Below are positions 10,188 to 22,502 of a stretch of 64,000 bases of DNA, piece by piece (the first letter of the stretch is position 1; every line of letters starts with the position of its first letter). This DNA is from Ilyonectria destructans. Lineage: Eukaryota; Ascomycota; Sordariomycetes; Hypocreales; Nectriaceae. A model generated the notes under the pieces. That model had not been told where the DNA came from and made no database searches. It was given only the letters and a program-made list of their open reading frames with translations. A program made the translations under genes and the position numbers. The stretch is taken from the NCBI GenBank assembly GCA_020740775.1, contig JAHEWK010000011.1, positions 1,798,001 through 1,862,000 on the forward strand. Reading direction: 5' to 3'.

Positions 10188-11706
10188 CGCCTGGCCAGGT
10201 CTCTCACCCTCCCACCTCCCACCACCCCCTTTAAGCCGCCATGGCCTCTCGCCAGCTGCGACCGCTAACTCTCCGCAGATGGGTGCCGACGGACAGGACA
10301 ACTCCGACTTCATGGCCCTCCTAGACCAAACCATGTTCGGCTCCATGGCCGACGTCGACGTGCCCATGACCATCGACGCTACCGACGACGCGAGCCTCAC
10401 GCCTGACGTATTCGGCGCCCCCGACCCTGCCCCTACCACCGAGGAGTCGATTGCCCGAGCCGAGAATCAGTTCAACACCGCTGCCAACAATGTCCCTGGC
10501 GCCGGGCCCGTTCCTCCCGGCTCGTTCGGTGCGCCGAATCCCATGACTGGCAACACTCTGACCGAGTTTACCAAACGAAGGAACTGGCCTGCAAAGGTGG
10601 TTGAGGAGATCAAGGACTTCCTGCAGATCCTCAACGCCGACGGTCGCATCAAGTATGCATCTCCAAGCATCACCAGCGTCACAGGCTACTCCACCGAGGA
10701 GATCCAGGAGGTCTTTCTCAAGGACCTCATCCACCCGGATGATCAGGGCGTATTCGTGTCCGAGCTTAACGAGTCCATCGCCTCGGGCAATCCGCTGCGC
10801 ATGTTTTATCGCTTCAAGAAGAAGGACGGCGAGTACGCCATTTTCGAGACTGTCGGCCACGCGCACATTGCGGGCGCCAAGTTCGCTCCCAACCCCAACA
10901 ACCAGTCTCCTTTTTGCCAGGCCGTCTTCATGATGGCACGCCCGTATCCGACCAAGAATGCTGGCCTCCTTGACTCCTTCCTAGAACACAAAATTGAGAA
11001 CGAGCGGCTAAAGCGACGCATTGCCGAGCTTCGTCAGGAGGAGGAAGCTGAAACAAGCGAGGCACAGAAGCAATGGGTGCAGAACCAGGAGGGAAGGTCT
11101 GATGTGACTCCATCGGAGAACACTGAATGCTCCACGGGCAATTTCCACCGCACCGAAGGCAATGATCAGCTGTCAGAGGCAGACCGCAACGCCCTGAATA
11201 TCGCTCTCACCCGAGAAAACCTGGAAGGTGCAGCAGCTGGTAGCCGCCCGGACTCTCTGCGTGATAAGATGGCGCGCTATGAGGGAGCTTCGCATGCCGA
11301 CACGATCGAGATGCTTACGGGGCTTCGGTACATTGAAGGGGAGCGGAGCCGCGGCATCACTACCGGGAATGCGAGCCCGACGCTCATCAAGGGAGACGCG
11401 GGCATCGCAATCCCGATGGAACGAGATCCACGGACAGGAGAAAAGAAGAAGAAGCTCAAAACGTCGGAGGAGTACGTGTGTACGGATTGTGGTAGGTTTT
11501 CCCAATGTTCTCGTCCAGTCTGGGCATATTAGTGCTCACCAAGGATAGGAACCCTCGACTCGCCAGAATGGAGAAAGGGGCCTAGCGGACCCAAAACCCT
11601 GTGCAACGCTTGCGGTTTACGATGGGCGAAGAAGGAGAAGAAGAGAAACAACCTGAACAACCAGAGCTCGCAACCGACGCCGGCCCCTGACCACGCCATG
11701 ACCTGA
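10091..11706 (+). CDS. wc-2: White collar-2 type PAS/GATA transcription factor
   Basis: Partner of the blue-light receptor WC-1 in the white collar complex, which binds light-response elements and drives light and clock genes in the nucleus. Three exons: 10091-10198, 10279-11491 and 11549-11706, with introns of 80 nt (donor GTCTCT, GCTAAC branch) and 57 nt (GTAGGT...TAG). The second intron splits the zinc finger between its first Cys pair and T-L-D-S-P. The protein has 492 residues, near the usual length. Exon 1 opens with a run of eleven prolines. One PAS domain covers about 143-232. A basic stretch K-K-K-K-L-K precedes the GATA finger, C-X2-C-X18-C-X2-C at 437-462, followed by a basic tail. 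The start is chosen because M-S-H-G resembles the family N-terminus; the ATG opening exon 2 is a possible alternative. An overlapping uORF precedes it. Confidence 0.96.
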
Positions 11707-13141
11707 GATGATGCACCCTTGGGCGGGGAGATGAAGGGCTCCAGGAAGGAGAATGGTCGAGTTCGGTTAGGATGGTGGCGATGGTTTCCTTCTAATATGA
11801 GGAGTTGGGCTGATTTCCAGAAGCATTGGAAGGCAACGGGGGAATACACGACGTATTAACGACTCAAATGATGAAGTCTCTTGAGGTGTGTTTTGTGTTA
11901 TTTTCTGCTTCAAACTGCGGCTGTACGATGATACCTGGGGGAAACACGAGAACAGATAAAAGCGCGGGCTCTAGAATGCACCAGCGAACATAAATATTGA
12001 CGCATGTTGTACAGCTGGGGGGCTGTCTCAGGGTTGCGTCGCATACATGACAGAGTGACGTTTCATTTCGGGGGATGCGGTAAAGATATATGGGCTGTAG
12101 AGTAACGGTGAGGGAGATATTTCCGGCGTTCGCGATGGCCGGCTTTGAAGGCGGGTAAGGAGGGGACCGTCCGGGCCGGCCGGCAGTAGTTTCTCGGGGG
12201 CTCCGGACGGGGCTCCGGCACGGTGCGTGTTCAGCTGAGCCGGCGCACATGATTCTTGGCTGCGAGTTGCGGAGTCTGGAGTTTGAGACACTGGCTGGGA
12301 AGCTCGATGCGAGAGGCGCAAGTGTGCAGCATAGCATGCATATGTTTATGATGCATCAGATTCCGTCATGGACAGCACCGCCACTCTCAGACCTCAATTC
12401 GTTGCCGGATCAATCAAGCTGAAGCACCACTGACACTAATCAACAACAACTGAGACCTGCGCACCAGCCGCTAGGGACCAGCTGAACCAGTTTCAGCTGT
12501 TGGCTCTGGCGGGTGGAGAGCAGCCCCGCCATCTGGAACCAGACTTCCCCCTGCGGGAATGAGCTATGCGTCGATCCCCCTCGTCTGCCCGCCGTGAAGC
12601 AGCCAATCTCGGCTAGCTACGAGCATTCATGATGGGTTGCTGCTAACGTAGATGCGCAGGCAACGCACAGTGCGTCAACGATAGGCGTCATAGCTTCTCG
12701 TCAGCACTGCTAAGGCTTCTTGTCCTCATGCCAGTGACGCGGCCCCCGCATACACAGACCGGCGAAGTGGTGGGCTGTAGCTGGACGCACATCCATCAGC
12801 CGCAAGCCATTGGGGAGCTTGGCAGCTCTGTCGATCCACGTCGCGGCGCATCCCAGCTCCATTTGGTACTCGCTACAGGCCGTAAGTTGGGCTACAGGCA
12901 CCTACACTCACATCCCCGTAGCAGACCCGTAACTCAGTAGGTACTGTAAGTTAGGTGTCTCGCATCTGTCCATTTATGCGTCGTTTCGCGTCCCGCCGTG
13001 GGGCCTGTGTGATGTAAGGTAGCAAGCTACAGCTCCTTTATTAGCAGCACTTCCCCCACCAAGCTGCTTGTCTACGACAACCATATCAACAACACTACTC
13101 CAACTTCATCTTCGTTTTCATTCCCCAGAAACTCCGCCATC
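11707..13141. other. Intergenic region, wc-2 3' flank and next promoter
   Basis: About 1.4 kb between wc-2 and the next plus-strand gene. The first part is wc-2 3' sequence; 12,900-13,140 is the promoter/leader of the downstream gene, with a CA-rich stretch just before its ATG. Open frames on the minus strand (11864-12337) are low-quality and rejected. Confidence 0.5.
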
Positions 13142-14135
13142 ATGGATTTCCTCAACCGCGCCAAGGACCTCCTCGACGACGACAAGGACCGCAAGGGTAA
13201 GCGTCAAGTCCCCAGTGTCATCAGTTCATCCCTCGCCCAAGCTCCCAGCCATCATTATTACCCCGCTATGATCCGTTGTCCCTCATGCCTCGTCGCCTTA
13301 GCCCAACTTCGCTCACCTCCTCAAACGATCAACCCATTAATTATTTAATCCTCTTGCGACCCGTCAGCTAACACATACTTAGAGGACCAGCAGTACCCCG
13401 CCCCGGGCTCGAACAGTTAGTCCATCCTCGCTCATCCCATCCGACTCTCGCTAGACAAAACCCCCGTTAACACAATACAGAGCCCGCGGGTGGCATCGCT
13501 AGCTTCCTCGGCAGCCTCGACTTCGACGACGCCAAGGAGGAGGCTAGCAAGAACGCTGGCTCGTCGGGTGATAAGGACTTCTTTGGCAGCATCCTTCACG
13601 CCGTCAGCCAGAAGAAGCTCTCTCACGATGATGTCGACGAGGATGGTAAGTCTCGCTCACCAGCCAAGACGGCAGTCATGATGCCCCTTGTTCTCGCTCC
13701 GGTGTTAACGGTCGCTAGACGCCATCAACAAGCACAAGAAGACGTACGATGACGACGATGACGACGCCGACGAGAACAGCCTGGGCACCGCCGCTGCTCT
13801 GCAGGCCCTAAAGCTCTTCAACAAGGGTGAAGCCAGCAGCAACAACAGCCAGAGTGCCTACCTTGGTCTTGCCATGTCAGAGGCCAGCAAGGTTAGTCTC
13901 CCCTGCTCCCTTTCACATCCATGACACCCTTAAAACACACATCGAGCAATGGCTAACCGAGAATCTACAACTCCAGCTCTTCGACGACAAAGCCTCCAAG
14001 GACAAGGTGTCATCCGGCACAAGCAAGGACGCTGTCGTCCAAAAGGCCACCGAGGTCGCCATGAAGATGTACCTGAAGAGCCAGGGCGAGCAGCAGGGTG
14101 GCCTGATGGGCTTGGCCTCCAAATTCATGAAGTAA
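13142..14135 (+). CDS. Small acidic protein resembling fungal 'beta-flanking protein' family
   Basis: Five exons can be assembled: 13142-13196, 13383-13415, 13481-13645, 13719-13891 and 13977-14135. All introns have GT-AG ends and good branch sites (CTAAC or TTAAC). The result is a 194-residue acidic, cytosolic-looking protein with no signal peptide. It begins M-D-F-L-N-R-A-K, has a Gly/Ser-rich middle (F-L-G-S-L-D-F-D-D-A), a run of acidic residues after K-K-T-Y, and ends K-F-M-K preceded by a Gly-rich segment. Overall shape and motifs resemble the small fungal 'beta-flanking' proteins, whose biochemical role is not established. The splice model rests on consistent phase at every junction; the first intron (186 nt) is the least constrained. 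Family assignment is from recollection of the pattern, so moderate confidence. Confidence 0.8.
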
Positions 14136-14334
14136 ACGATGGCGCAGGGAGCATGATGAATTAAGACTCAAAGAATGATGACGAAGCTTGAATCCCATCA
14201 CTGACTATAGGTATAACGGGATATTTCGCAAATTTCTCAGGGAAATAAATTTGAAAGCATAAAAAAACCATTGCTGCACGCTGCACATGGACTGGAGTTG
14301 AGTCCATTGGCGTCTTCTCACACTTGAAAATATT

Positions 14335-16365
14335 CTAGGCTTCGGCACTCTTCGTCTTCTTTTGCACCGTACCCATCACATCCAACCAATCGCTCGGTCG
14401 GCGTCGGCCACCCTCGATCCCACCATGTAGATATTCCTCAGCCTCACGCGCCCATCCCAAAAGCTGCTCCTCGCTTCCCCATTCTCCCGTCGCCATCAGG
14501 CCCACCGGTACCTTGCCCTCGCCTTGCTCCGGGTCGATATACCCGACCGGTGCCGACAGCGCGGGAGTCCCCGTCACATTAGCCATGAAGACGTAGAGCA
14601 TATTGCGAACAGTTTTGTTGGTGTCGCTCATGCCGTACTTTTCGTCACCAGGCACAATTGGCCAGCCGGGCATGGGCGTCGTGGGGGTCATGATCAGTAG
14701 GCCAGGGTGCTTCTGGAAGAGAAATGCCAAGTGGCGCATGATGAGCTCGCGGAGGGCATTGTACTGGAGGAAGTCGGCAGCGGGCGTCTTGGTGGCAATC
14801 GACATGATGACCTTGTTGGCAGCGCCGACCAGGGATAGCCAGTCCGGAGTCCGTTGCCGAGCGGCCTCGGCCATCTCGGTGACGCATATGGCACTGTGGG
14901 CGAGTTGTGTTTCTTGGATATAAGGGATGGAGATGTCGACAATATCGTAACCGCACTTGTTGGCGAAGTAGTCAACGGCCTTTTCGCACACCTCAGTGAT
15001 GCGCGAGTCAGCCTGGTTCCACCAGTCGCGGTAGATACCCATGACCTTCTTGGCCGACGGTTCAGGTGGGATTGACAGCGCAAAGCGGCTCTGAACGGGA
15101 CACTCGGGGTTGGGCTGTGACATGATGCGGTAGGCGATGGTCAAGTCGGCGACTGTAGCCGCCAGGGGCGACGTCACACACATGGTGTTGTTCATGAACA
15201 TGGTGCGATGGTGAGTGGTCTTGAGTCCATACACGCCATTGAAGGCGGCCGGGACTCGCGTACTACCGCCCGCGTCAGAGCCAACACAGATGGGAACAAC
15301 TCCAACGGACAGGCATGATGCCGCGCCGGACGAGGAACCGCCGGGGTAGTATGCCTTGTTGTTGAAGTTTGTGGGGGTACCTTGGACAGCCTGGAAACCG
15401 TTAGAAATGGCCTCCATTGAGGGTGAATAATGTCATACATTACAGCCACTGGTATCTAGACAAGTCGTAGGTTAGCATTTGGCCAAGTCCTCCACGGAGC
15501 GGATACTGGAAACATACCTGAGCCAAGCTCATGCATGGCGTTCCTTCCAACTACGATGGCACCGGCTTCCTGAAGCTTCTTGACTGGCCATACTGACTCC
15601 TCCTGCTCCTTGAAGAAGGGTACTGATGGGTTGTACTTCATTCCATTGTGGTTGGAATAACCCTTGACGGAGGTATCATCCTTGACACCAATCGGAACTC
15701 CATCGAGGATGCCAAGGGGCTTCCCAGCTGCCCAGCGCTCGGTTGATGCCTTGGCAGCTTCGAGCACGAGGTGGTCCTTACCGTGAGAGTCGACCCATGC
15801 ATTCTGATAGGTGCCAGTGGGCTCACCACTGCGCGTGATAAGAGGCAGCAGAGCCTCGGCGACCTGGAATGGGGTCACCTTGCCCGACTTGTACATCTCA
15901 TGGTAATCATTCGCAGTGTAGTAGGGCGTCTTTGACTTGGTGTGCTTTGCCTGGAGGAGCTCTGAGTCGAATTCAAGCATGGGTGACGTGGGGCCGAGAG
16001 GCGTCACGGTGGGCTGCGGATGTCAGCATCAGCTTCAGTGCTTACATCTCGATGTTAGAATTCGGAAGAATAGGATATGGCCATACATGGAATCTGTAGG
16101 GAATACCATCGAGTTCTGGGATATCCTTGACAGTGCCAAACCTGGCATTATCCCAAAAGTGTTGCTGAAGGAAGCCAACCCTGGAGATGCTGTGTGGGGA
16201 TTAGTGGCAGCTCAATGAGCGGAAGGGGTGTACAACTCACAGGTTGGCGCCAATAACGAGCGGCAGGCCTCGGAGGACGGGATTCTGGTCAATCTTTGGG
16301 TTGTACTTGGTGTCAGGACCCTCGTTGGGCTCCGGATAGTCGGCGAAGGCAGTTGGTGGCGCCAT
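14335..16365 (-). CDS. Amidase-signature family hydrolase (acetamidase/GatA-like)
   Basis: Hydrolyses an amide bond, releasing ammonia or an amine; the substrate is unknown. Five exons on the minus strand: 16365-16241, 16189-16087, 16013-15518, a 17-nt microexon 15455-15439, and 15390-14335; total 598 residues. The Ser-cisSer-Lys triad is visible: Lys187 in G-V-K-D, Ser266 in P-G-G-S-S-S-G, and Ser290 in D-A-G-G-S-T. The 24-residue spacing of the two serines equals that in fatty-acid amide hydrolase. The microexon is needed: reading through after D-T-S-G-C-N meets a TGA, while a 48-nt intron (GTATGA, CTAAC branch, CAG) joins it to A-V-Q-G-T-P. No signal peptide; cytosolic use in nitrogen scavenging or detoxification is likely. 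The start is the first ATG in frame, giving M-A-P-P-T. Confidence 0.91.
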
Positions 16366-18038
16366 GGCAACTGATAGTGAGCTTGGTGAGCGAGCTTGGT
16401 GAGCTTGAGGAGCCGAGGTTCAGCACAGAAGCAAAGTAAATACGGCGCGAAGAAGCTATCCAAAGATGAAAGGTCTCGATAATCTCAGATAGACGTCAGC
16501 GCCAACAAGTTAGACGCAGCAGCAACCCGGTATTGCCAAAAACGATACGGAATCAGAAGAGTTCGGAACGCAGCTGGAGGGAGAGCTTCTCACATGCACA
16601 AAGAGCTCTGGTCGCCTGGTGGAGATGTGATGGAGATGTGATGGGGAAAGGGATCCATCAAAAAGGACTGTCGACGGGGCCTTTCAGGGGTCGCGCGGCG
16701 CCGTAATCCCTACCGCTCCAACCTGTAGGCTCTCATTGACTGGGCTTGGGGCGTCGATAGCGCTAACTCCATGGGGCGTTAACACATGCCCGTCCATTCC
16801 TCAAGAGGCTCGCGGCCTCCGCTCGTGAGAAATGACGCACCCAATTGGCGGATGGCAACCATAAGCAGCCTCGGTTCTTCAAGTTCTTGGAATCAGTATG
16901 TACGTATGTGAGAATTTGTATGAGAAGATGCGAGAGAAGTGAGAATGGATCATTGTTCTAGACAAGGAATTTCCTCGACTATAAGCCTTCATTTCTGGAA
17001 CCAGTATGAACTTGGCTCGGCAGGCGACTCCTGGCCTGTGCGGATTCCCCAAAGTTTGGCAAGGCGATCTAGTTTCTCGCTGGTGAGTTACACTCAATTT
17101 ATTATTATAAAGTCATGTCAGCGAAATGAATGCCAGTCTTGCCCAAGTATCGCAGAGAATCAACGATCCATCGGATTTATCGTCTGGTGCACACATACGT
17201 TGGGCTGTTGAAGGCCCTTTTGCGCATTGGGTGATAGAGTTGCCTCGTGTCTCTTCGGAAGCCAACCTGCTGGAGCAATGTCCGGCAATAGATGAAGTTC
17301 AAGGCTTCGAGTTCTCTGCCACAGCCGAAGGCGGAGCCGTGAGGTACCAGTGTCGTAATATTTCTGGACCTTTGCAGTTTGTAGGCACCGATCCTTGCAC
17401 TGGCGCCAAGCCATGTGGACCAAGACGCGGCGAGGCCCCAGATCTTACCGCATTCTGCAGGCCTTGGTGACTGATTGATAACAATCACTGATTGATAATG
17501 CCTCAGCCATCTCCATGAAGGCACGCTAGCCCCATGTCTCCTGCATTTGCCAAGTCACACGGTTATTCGGTAAAAGTCTCGGCTGAGAGATATTGAGGCC
17601 ATTGGGGCGACGAGCGGCAGGCGCGACAAATTGTTGCTAGTAACAGCCGCGAACAGTAAGACTCTGTTCATTAGAAGCACACATCATGAGAACGCCATGA
17701 TTCTCCCAAGCAGCATCTATCAGACCTTCATGAAAGCAACTTAGAAGTCCAGAGCAAAACAAAATACCAACATCATTTAGTGGTCCAACCGTTTTATTCA
17801 AGCTCGATCGACTCAATATCCACGCTTGCCCAAGATAACATTACGCTTGGTTTAAACACAAGCTCCTGACCAACAAATCTCTGAAGGGGACGTATCGCAT
17901 ATTCGTGTAGGCGTAAGCCTCAAGAACATGGCCTCGAACCTAGCCCAAGTCCAAGGAAGCCAACGTAAGCTGAACTCCAGTTGGAGGTGCTCTCCCTGAC
18001 CAGGAAGGTGGGTATTGGCGTCGAGAGGTGTAGCCTCG
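16366..18038. other. Intergenic: amidase promoter and kinase 3' flank
   Basis: Upstream region of the amidase and downstream region of the acetylglutamate kinase (both minus). An 11-bp direct repeat, GGAGATGTGAT, occurs twice in tandem at about 16621-16642, some 260 bp before the amidase start. Open frames around 17126-17524 on both strands look like chance. Just after the kinase stop there is no trace of the reductase domain expected in a full ARG5,6 gene. Confidence 0.5.
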
Positions 18039-19806
<1,768 letters not shown>

Positions 19807-19936
19807 CTCTACGAGGCCAAGTGGCTCAGTGGCGGACGAGGAGGGTCGGCTAGGCAATTGGGAGGCGATGGGGGTAGGATATGTGATCGAGGTTGGAGAA
19901 GGTGACTTTTATGGGGAAGGCGACTTTTATAGGCCG

Positions 19937-19943
19937 TGACTCA
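19937..19943. promoter_or_regulatory. TGACTCA, Gcn4/CPC1-type site of the arginine-pathway kinase
   Basis: The exact consensus of the bZIP activators Gcn4p/CPC-1/CpcA, which induce amino-acid biosynthetic genes on starvation. It lies about 130 bp upstream of the acetylglutamate kinase start codon, a typical promoter position. The identity is direct observation; control is inferred from known regulation of arginine genes. Confidence 0.65.
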
Positions 19944-20374
19944 TGAGCACGAGGGCGCTGTGGCTGTAGGGGAGGGGCAGAAAAAAGCGCCTAGCGGCCA
20001 GAGACTGCTTTTCTGCTTCAGGTTGGGGGGGGGGGAAGATGTGCACTTATTTATTGGTGCTGTAGGAGGGGTTTAAGGTCTTTAGGGGAAAATAGAGGAA
20101 CTTAAATTTGACATGCCCTGCAAGTGCCGGTTGTAGATCTTGCGAAAACTCCGAGTTCGCCGCATTCTGTGCATGGCTGGTCACTCATTTTGATGACCCG
20201 GTTCAAGCGCCACTCTTGTTCCTGCTCGAAGTGACCTCGGGCATCATTTGTACCCCGAAAGTTTGTCTGCGTTGCATCCTGGTTCGATATATAAGACTTG
20301 AACTAGACCATGCACCTACTTTTAGCAGCTCCGGCTTCGGCACACTGAGCCGTTGAAATTGATACGTCCACAGA
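19944..20374. repeat. Short intergenic region with a G12 tract
   Basis: Upstream flank of the kinase gene, holding a homopolymer of about twelve G at 20024-20035. No coding potential recognised. Confidence 0.5.
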
Positions 20375-20559
20375 TCAACCACACCATTCTCTTCCCATGT
20401 TTGGCTCTCCACTTGGTTTTGTAGGTGCATTCATCACATCAGCTTCCGCCTCGAGCCACGCCGTCGCATTCGTGCACTGACGTACGTTGCATCGTCTGCA
20501 TTTCAGCGCTTGGCACCCCTCGCCGCATAACTTGCAGCGCTTGTTTTTCCGGCCGTTCA

Positions 20560-21498
20560 TCAAGACGAGCAATGCTGTGTCGAGGTCCTGGCGGTCACAG
20601 GTATTGCCACCAGACTCGGCCAGAGTCTGAGCTCGAATTCGGCATCGAGTAGGTGCTCTTGCAGGAACGAACAGCATATTCTTTCCTCACGGGCAGACCA
20701 ACGGCGGAGGAGCAGATAGTCTGCTTCACCGACCTCCGGAGCCTGGGCGAAGAGGCGCAGGATCGCATCGTCCGGGGCTGGGATCGCAGCTGCGCCTTTG
20801 TGAAGTTTCTTCTGTCGCGTAGATATGATCTCAACGAGCATCAGGGCGTCTACGACGGCATCATGCCATCGAAACACCAGGCTTGACGGGGAGTACAAGC
20901 AACAAGCATATCCAAGTTGGTAGCCAGGCAAATCAGGCTGACTCGTCCGCAACCACAGCATAGGTGACACCCAACTTGAAGGAGGCGGGAGGATATCATC
21001 CGGGTTATATCCTGCTTGTGACAGGCTGTTGCGGTAAATAAAGTGATCGTGGAAGTTGGCCGACCATTCGGCGACTTGTAAATCTGGGGCTCTCTGCTTG
21101 AGTGCCAACCACTGTTCTGCAAGCCACTTCATACTATGACCCCGAGGCGCATTGGAAGATGGAGACCCAAAGGCCTTGCGCAGCGCACAACTCTGGAATT
21201 TCATCAACATGCCGCCACAAAGTCTGGTAGCCAACTGCCATAGGTCCTCGACCGTTGCGCAACCGTGGTAGATGAATCCCGAAAAGACAACCTCGCGGCT
21301 TGTGTCGATAAATGCCACTTGAATCAGAAGAGGCCCGACTGACTCCGTGTCGGTGGCAAATACATCCTGCCCATCACAAAATCTGGTCAAGAATCGGACC
21401 TCTTCTTCCGAAATGCCCGCAAATGTCGTGTTAGAATCAGCAAACCAGGCCGTGGCTTCTTGTGGAGTGCGGATGTCACTGTTCGTCTTCCGATTCAT
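20560..21498 (-). CDS. DEDDh 3'-5' exonuclease-like domain protein
   Basis: Open frame of 312 residues. F-A-T-D-T-E-S (Asp50, Glu52) fits the Exo I motif. H-D-A-V-V-D-A (His212, Asp217, H-X4-D) fits Exo III of DEDDh ribonuclease-T/DnaQ-like exonucleases, and N-F-H-D (Asp151) may be Exo II. Such domains remove nucleotides from 3' ends of RNA or DNA using two metal ions. The ATG follows a TAG in the same frame by one codon, so it could be an independent start, but translation of this segment alone needs its own promoter inside the upstream frame. The C-terminal residues after about 290 lose protein-like character where a second frame with a Cys-rich sequence takes over, implying a frameshift. 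Fold assignment is moderately sure; function and integrity are not. Confidence 0.5.
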   Translation of the reverse strand: MNRKTNSDIRTPQEATAWFADSNTTFAGISEEEVRFLTRFCDGQDVFATDTESVGPLLIQVAFIDTSREVVFSGFIYHGCATVEDLWQLATRLCGGMLMKFQSCALRKAFGSPSSNAPRGHSMKWLAEQWLALKQRAPDLQVAEWSANFHDHFIYRNSLSQAGYNPDDILPPPSSWVSPMLWLRTSQPDLPGYQLGYACCLYSPSSLVFRWHDAVVDALMLVEIISTRQKKLHKGAAAIPAPDDAILRLFAQAPEVGEADYLLLRRWSAREERICCSFLQEHLLDAEFELRLWPSLVAIPVTARTSTQHCSS

Positions 21499-21501
21499 AC
21501 T

Positions 21502-21981
21502 CTACTCGACTGCCTTGCGTACTGGCGAGCGCAGCACGGACATCTCAAGGATATTGAGAGCGTGTTCTTGACAGAGCTCTGTTCCCAGGAAACGTTGTTG
21601 TGTGCAGTCGGAGGCATTGCAGGCTTCTTGCTCATCAGTCGTATGGTGCCATCTGCCAGTTGAGAACATCGAGCTGATCAGCTCACGTATTCCCTTGCAC
21701 GTCTCATAGATATCGGGCAAGTTCATCGTGAGCTGGAGAAGTCCGTTGCTGTCCCCCTTAGCAACGTAACGCAACACGGCGTTTTTGAGCGAGACTATTC
21801 GGCCGTGAGTGCAACTGATGCTATGTGAAGGACCGGGACATCTAAATCCTTGTCGAAAGTGCAGGTATCCACCGTACTTCCAAGATGCTGTTGACTGTAG
21901 GTTAACTATCTGGGCAACTTCCAACGGGGCTTTCACTTGCATAGCTTCGCACAATTCGAGTCGAAGATGCCATCTTCGGCT
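21502..21981 (-). CDS. Cys/His-rich middle segment of the disrupted locus
   Basis: A reading frame with protein-like composition but no convincing start codon of its own. It includes conserved-looking Cys/His spacing (F-R-C-P-G-P, C-T-H-G-R-I, then C-N-A-S-D-C and L-C-Q-E-H) that could bind zinc. It ends in a TAG at 21504-21502; two codons later, in the same frame, the exonuclease segment starts with ATG at 21498. The shared frame argues that both belonged to one protein split by a single stop codon. Confidence 0.4.
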   Translation of the reverse strand, partial: SRRWHLRLELCEAMQVKAPLEVAQIVNLQSTASWKYGGYLHFRQGFRCPGPSHSISCTHGRIVSLKNAVLRYVAKGDSNGLLQLTMNLPDIYETCKGIRELISSMFSTGRWHHTTDEQEACNASDCTQQRFLGTELCQEHALNILEMSVLRSPVRKAVE

Positions 21982-22502
21982 TTAAAAATGGTCAGTGCCC
22001 GTGACTGGACATGTGAGTTTATGTTGCTTCTGCAGTGCCACATGCAAGCTTGACTTATCTCCTCGTAGATCGCTGAACAGTCGGGCGTCAGGTTGTGGTA
22101 GGCTCCAGCAGGCTGACAATCATCAACGATGGCTTTTGGAAGTGCCAAGGAGGCTGGCATCTCCGCATCGGCGCTGATGTCAACGTACGTCGAGCGAAAA
22201 TCGGGCATATTCTGTCTTCCTTCGGCTTCCTTCAAGTCCAGGTTGTAGAGATTTTCGAAGGATGCTGTGACGATAGCATGAACTCTGTTGAGGTGCAAAT
22301 TCATGGTTTGACGCCTATTTGCAGGTCCACGACAAGTAGTGCGATGCTTGCACGACGGAAATAGACATTGGGACAGCAGCCCATCATGGGCTTCAAAGCA
22401 GTGAAGGTTCAGCCCCCACTGATTGTACAGCGCTGTAGATGACTGGCAGTCTTCATGCAAACAGCGATGAGCATATCCAGCATGACAAGCTTCATTATGC
22501 AT
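21933..22502 (-). CDS. Zinc-finger part of the disrupted locus
   Basis: A 189-codon frame starting with an ATG at 22502. Two C2H2-like units are visible: C-L-H-E-D-C with His residues 14 and 19 positions on (C-X4-C-X14-H-X4-H), then C-L-F-P-S-C with a longer loop (C-X4-C-X18-H-X4-H). These suggest nucleic-acid or protein binding. The frame ends in TGA at 21935-21933 while protein-like sequence goes on in another frame. A donor GTACGT near 22180 could join to the next segment in phase, at an acceptor just before C-C-G-A-A-G, but would discard about 70 plausible residues. Treated as one fragment of the locus. Confidence 0.45.
   Translation of the reverse strand: MHNEACHAGYAHRCLHEDCQSSTALYNQWGLNLHCFEAHDGLLSQCLFPSCKHRTTCRGPANRRQTMNLHLNRVHAIVTASFENLYNLDLKEAEGRQNMPDFRSTYVDISADAEMPASLALPKAIVDDCQPAGAYHNLTPDCSAIYEEISQACMWHCRSNINSHVQSRALTIFKAEDGIFDSNCAKLCK

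Larger units (their letters stand above)
20375..22502 (-). pseudogene. Probable disrupted zinc-finger/exonuclease locus
   Basis: Four protein-like reading frames follow one another on the minus strand in the order of a single protein. They are a zinc-finger part (22502-21933), a Cys/His-rich middle (about 21981-21502), a DEDDh-type exonuclease domain (21498-20560) and a Cys-rich tail (20677-20375, with C-X2-C-X3-C-X5-C-X2-C-X4-C). They are separated by a frame change near 21950, one in-frame TAG at 21504-21502 with the frame continuing on its far side, and a frame change near 20600. No intron with normal ends and length (at least about 45 nt) repairs the last two breaks. I read this as a decayed gene. 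Alternatives are two neighbouring genes or assembly errors. If it once was whole, the product would be a nucleic-acid-binding 3'-5' exonuclease of a kind I cannot name. Confidence 0.5.

Noticed and set aside
17900..18000. Possible tRNA B-box (GGTTCGAGGCC on the minus strand)
   Set aside because: No matching A-box, no acceptor stem and no cloverleaf can be formed around it.
17852..18038. Reductase domain expected after the acetylglutamate kinase
   Set aside because: I read all three minus-strand frames after the stop; none shows the reductase Gly-rich NADP motif or other reductase blocks.
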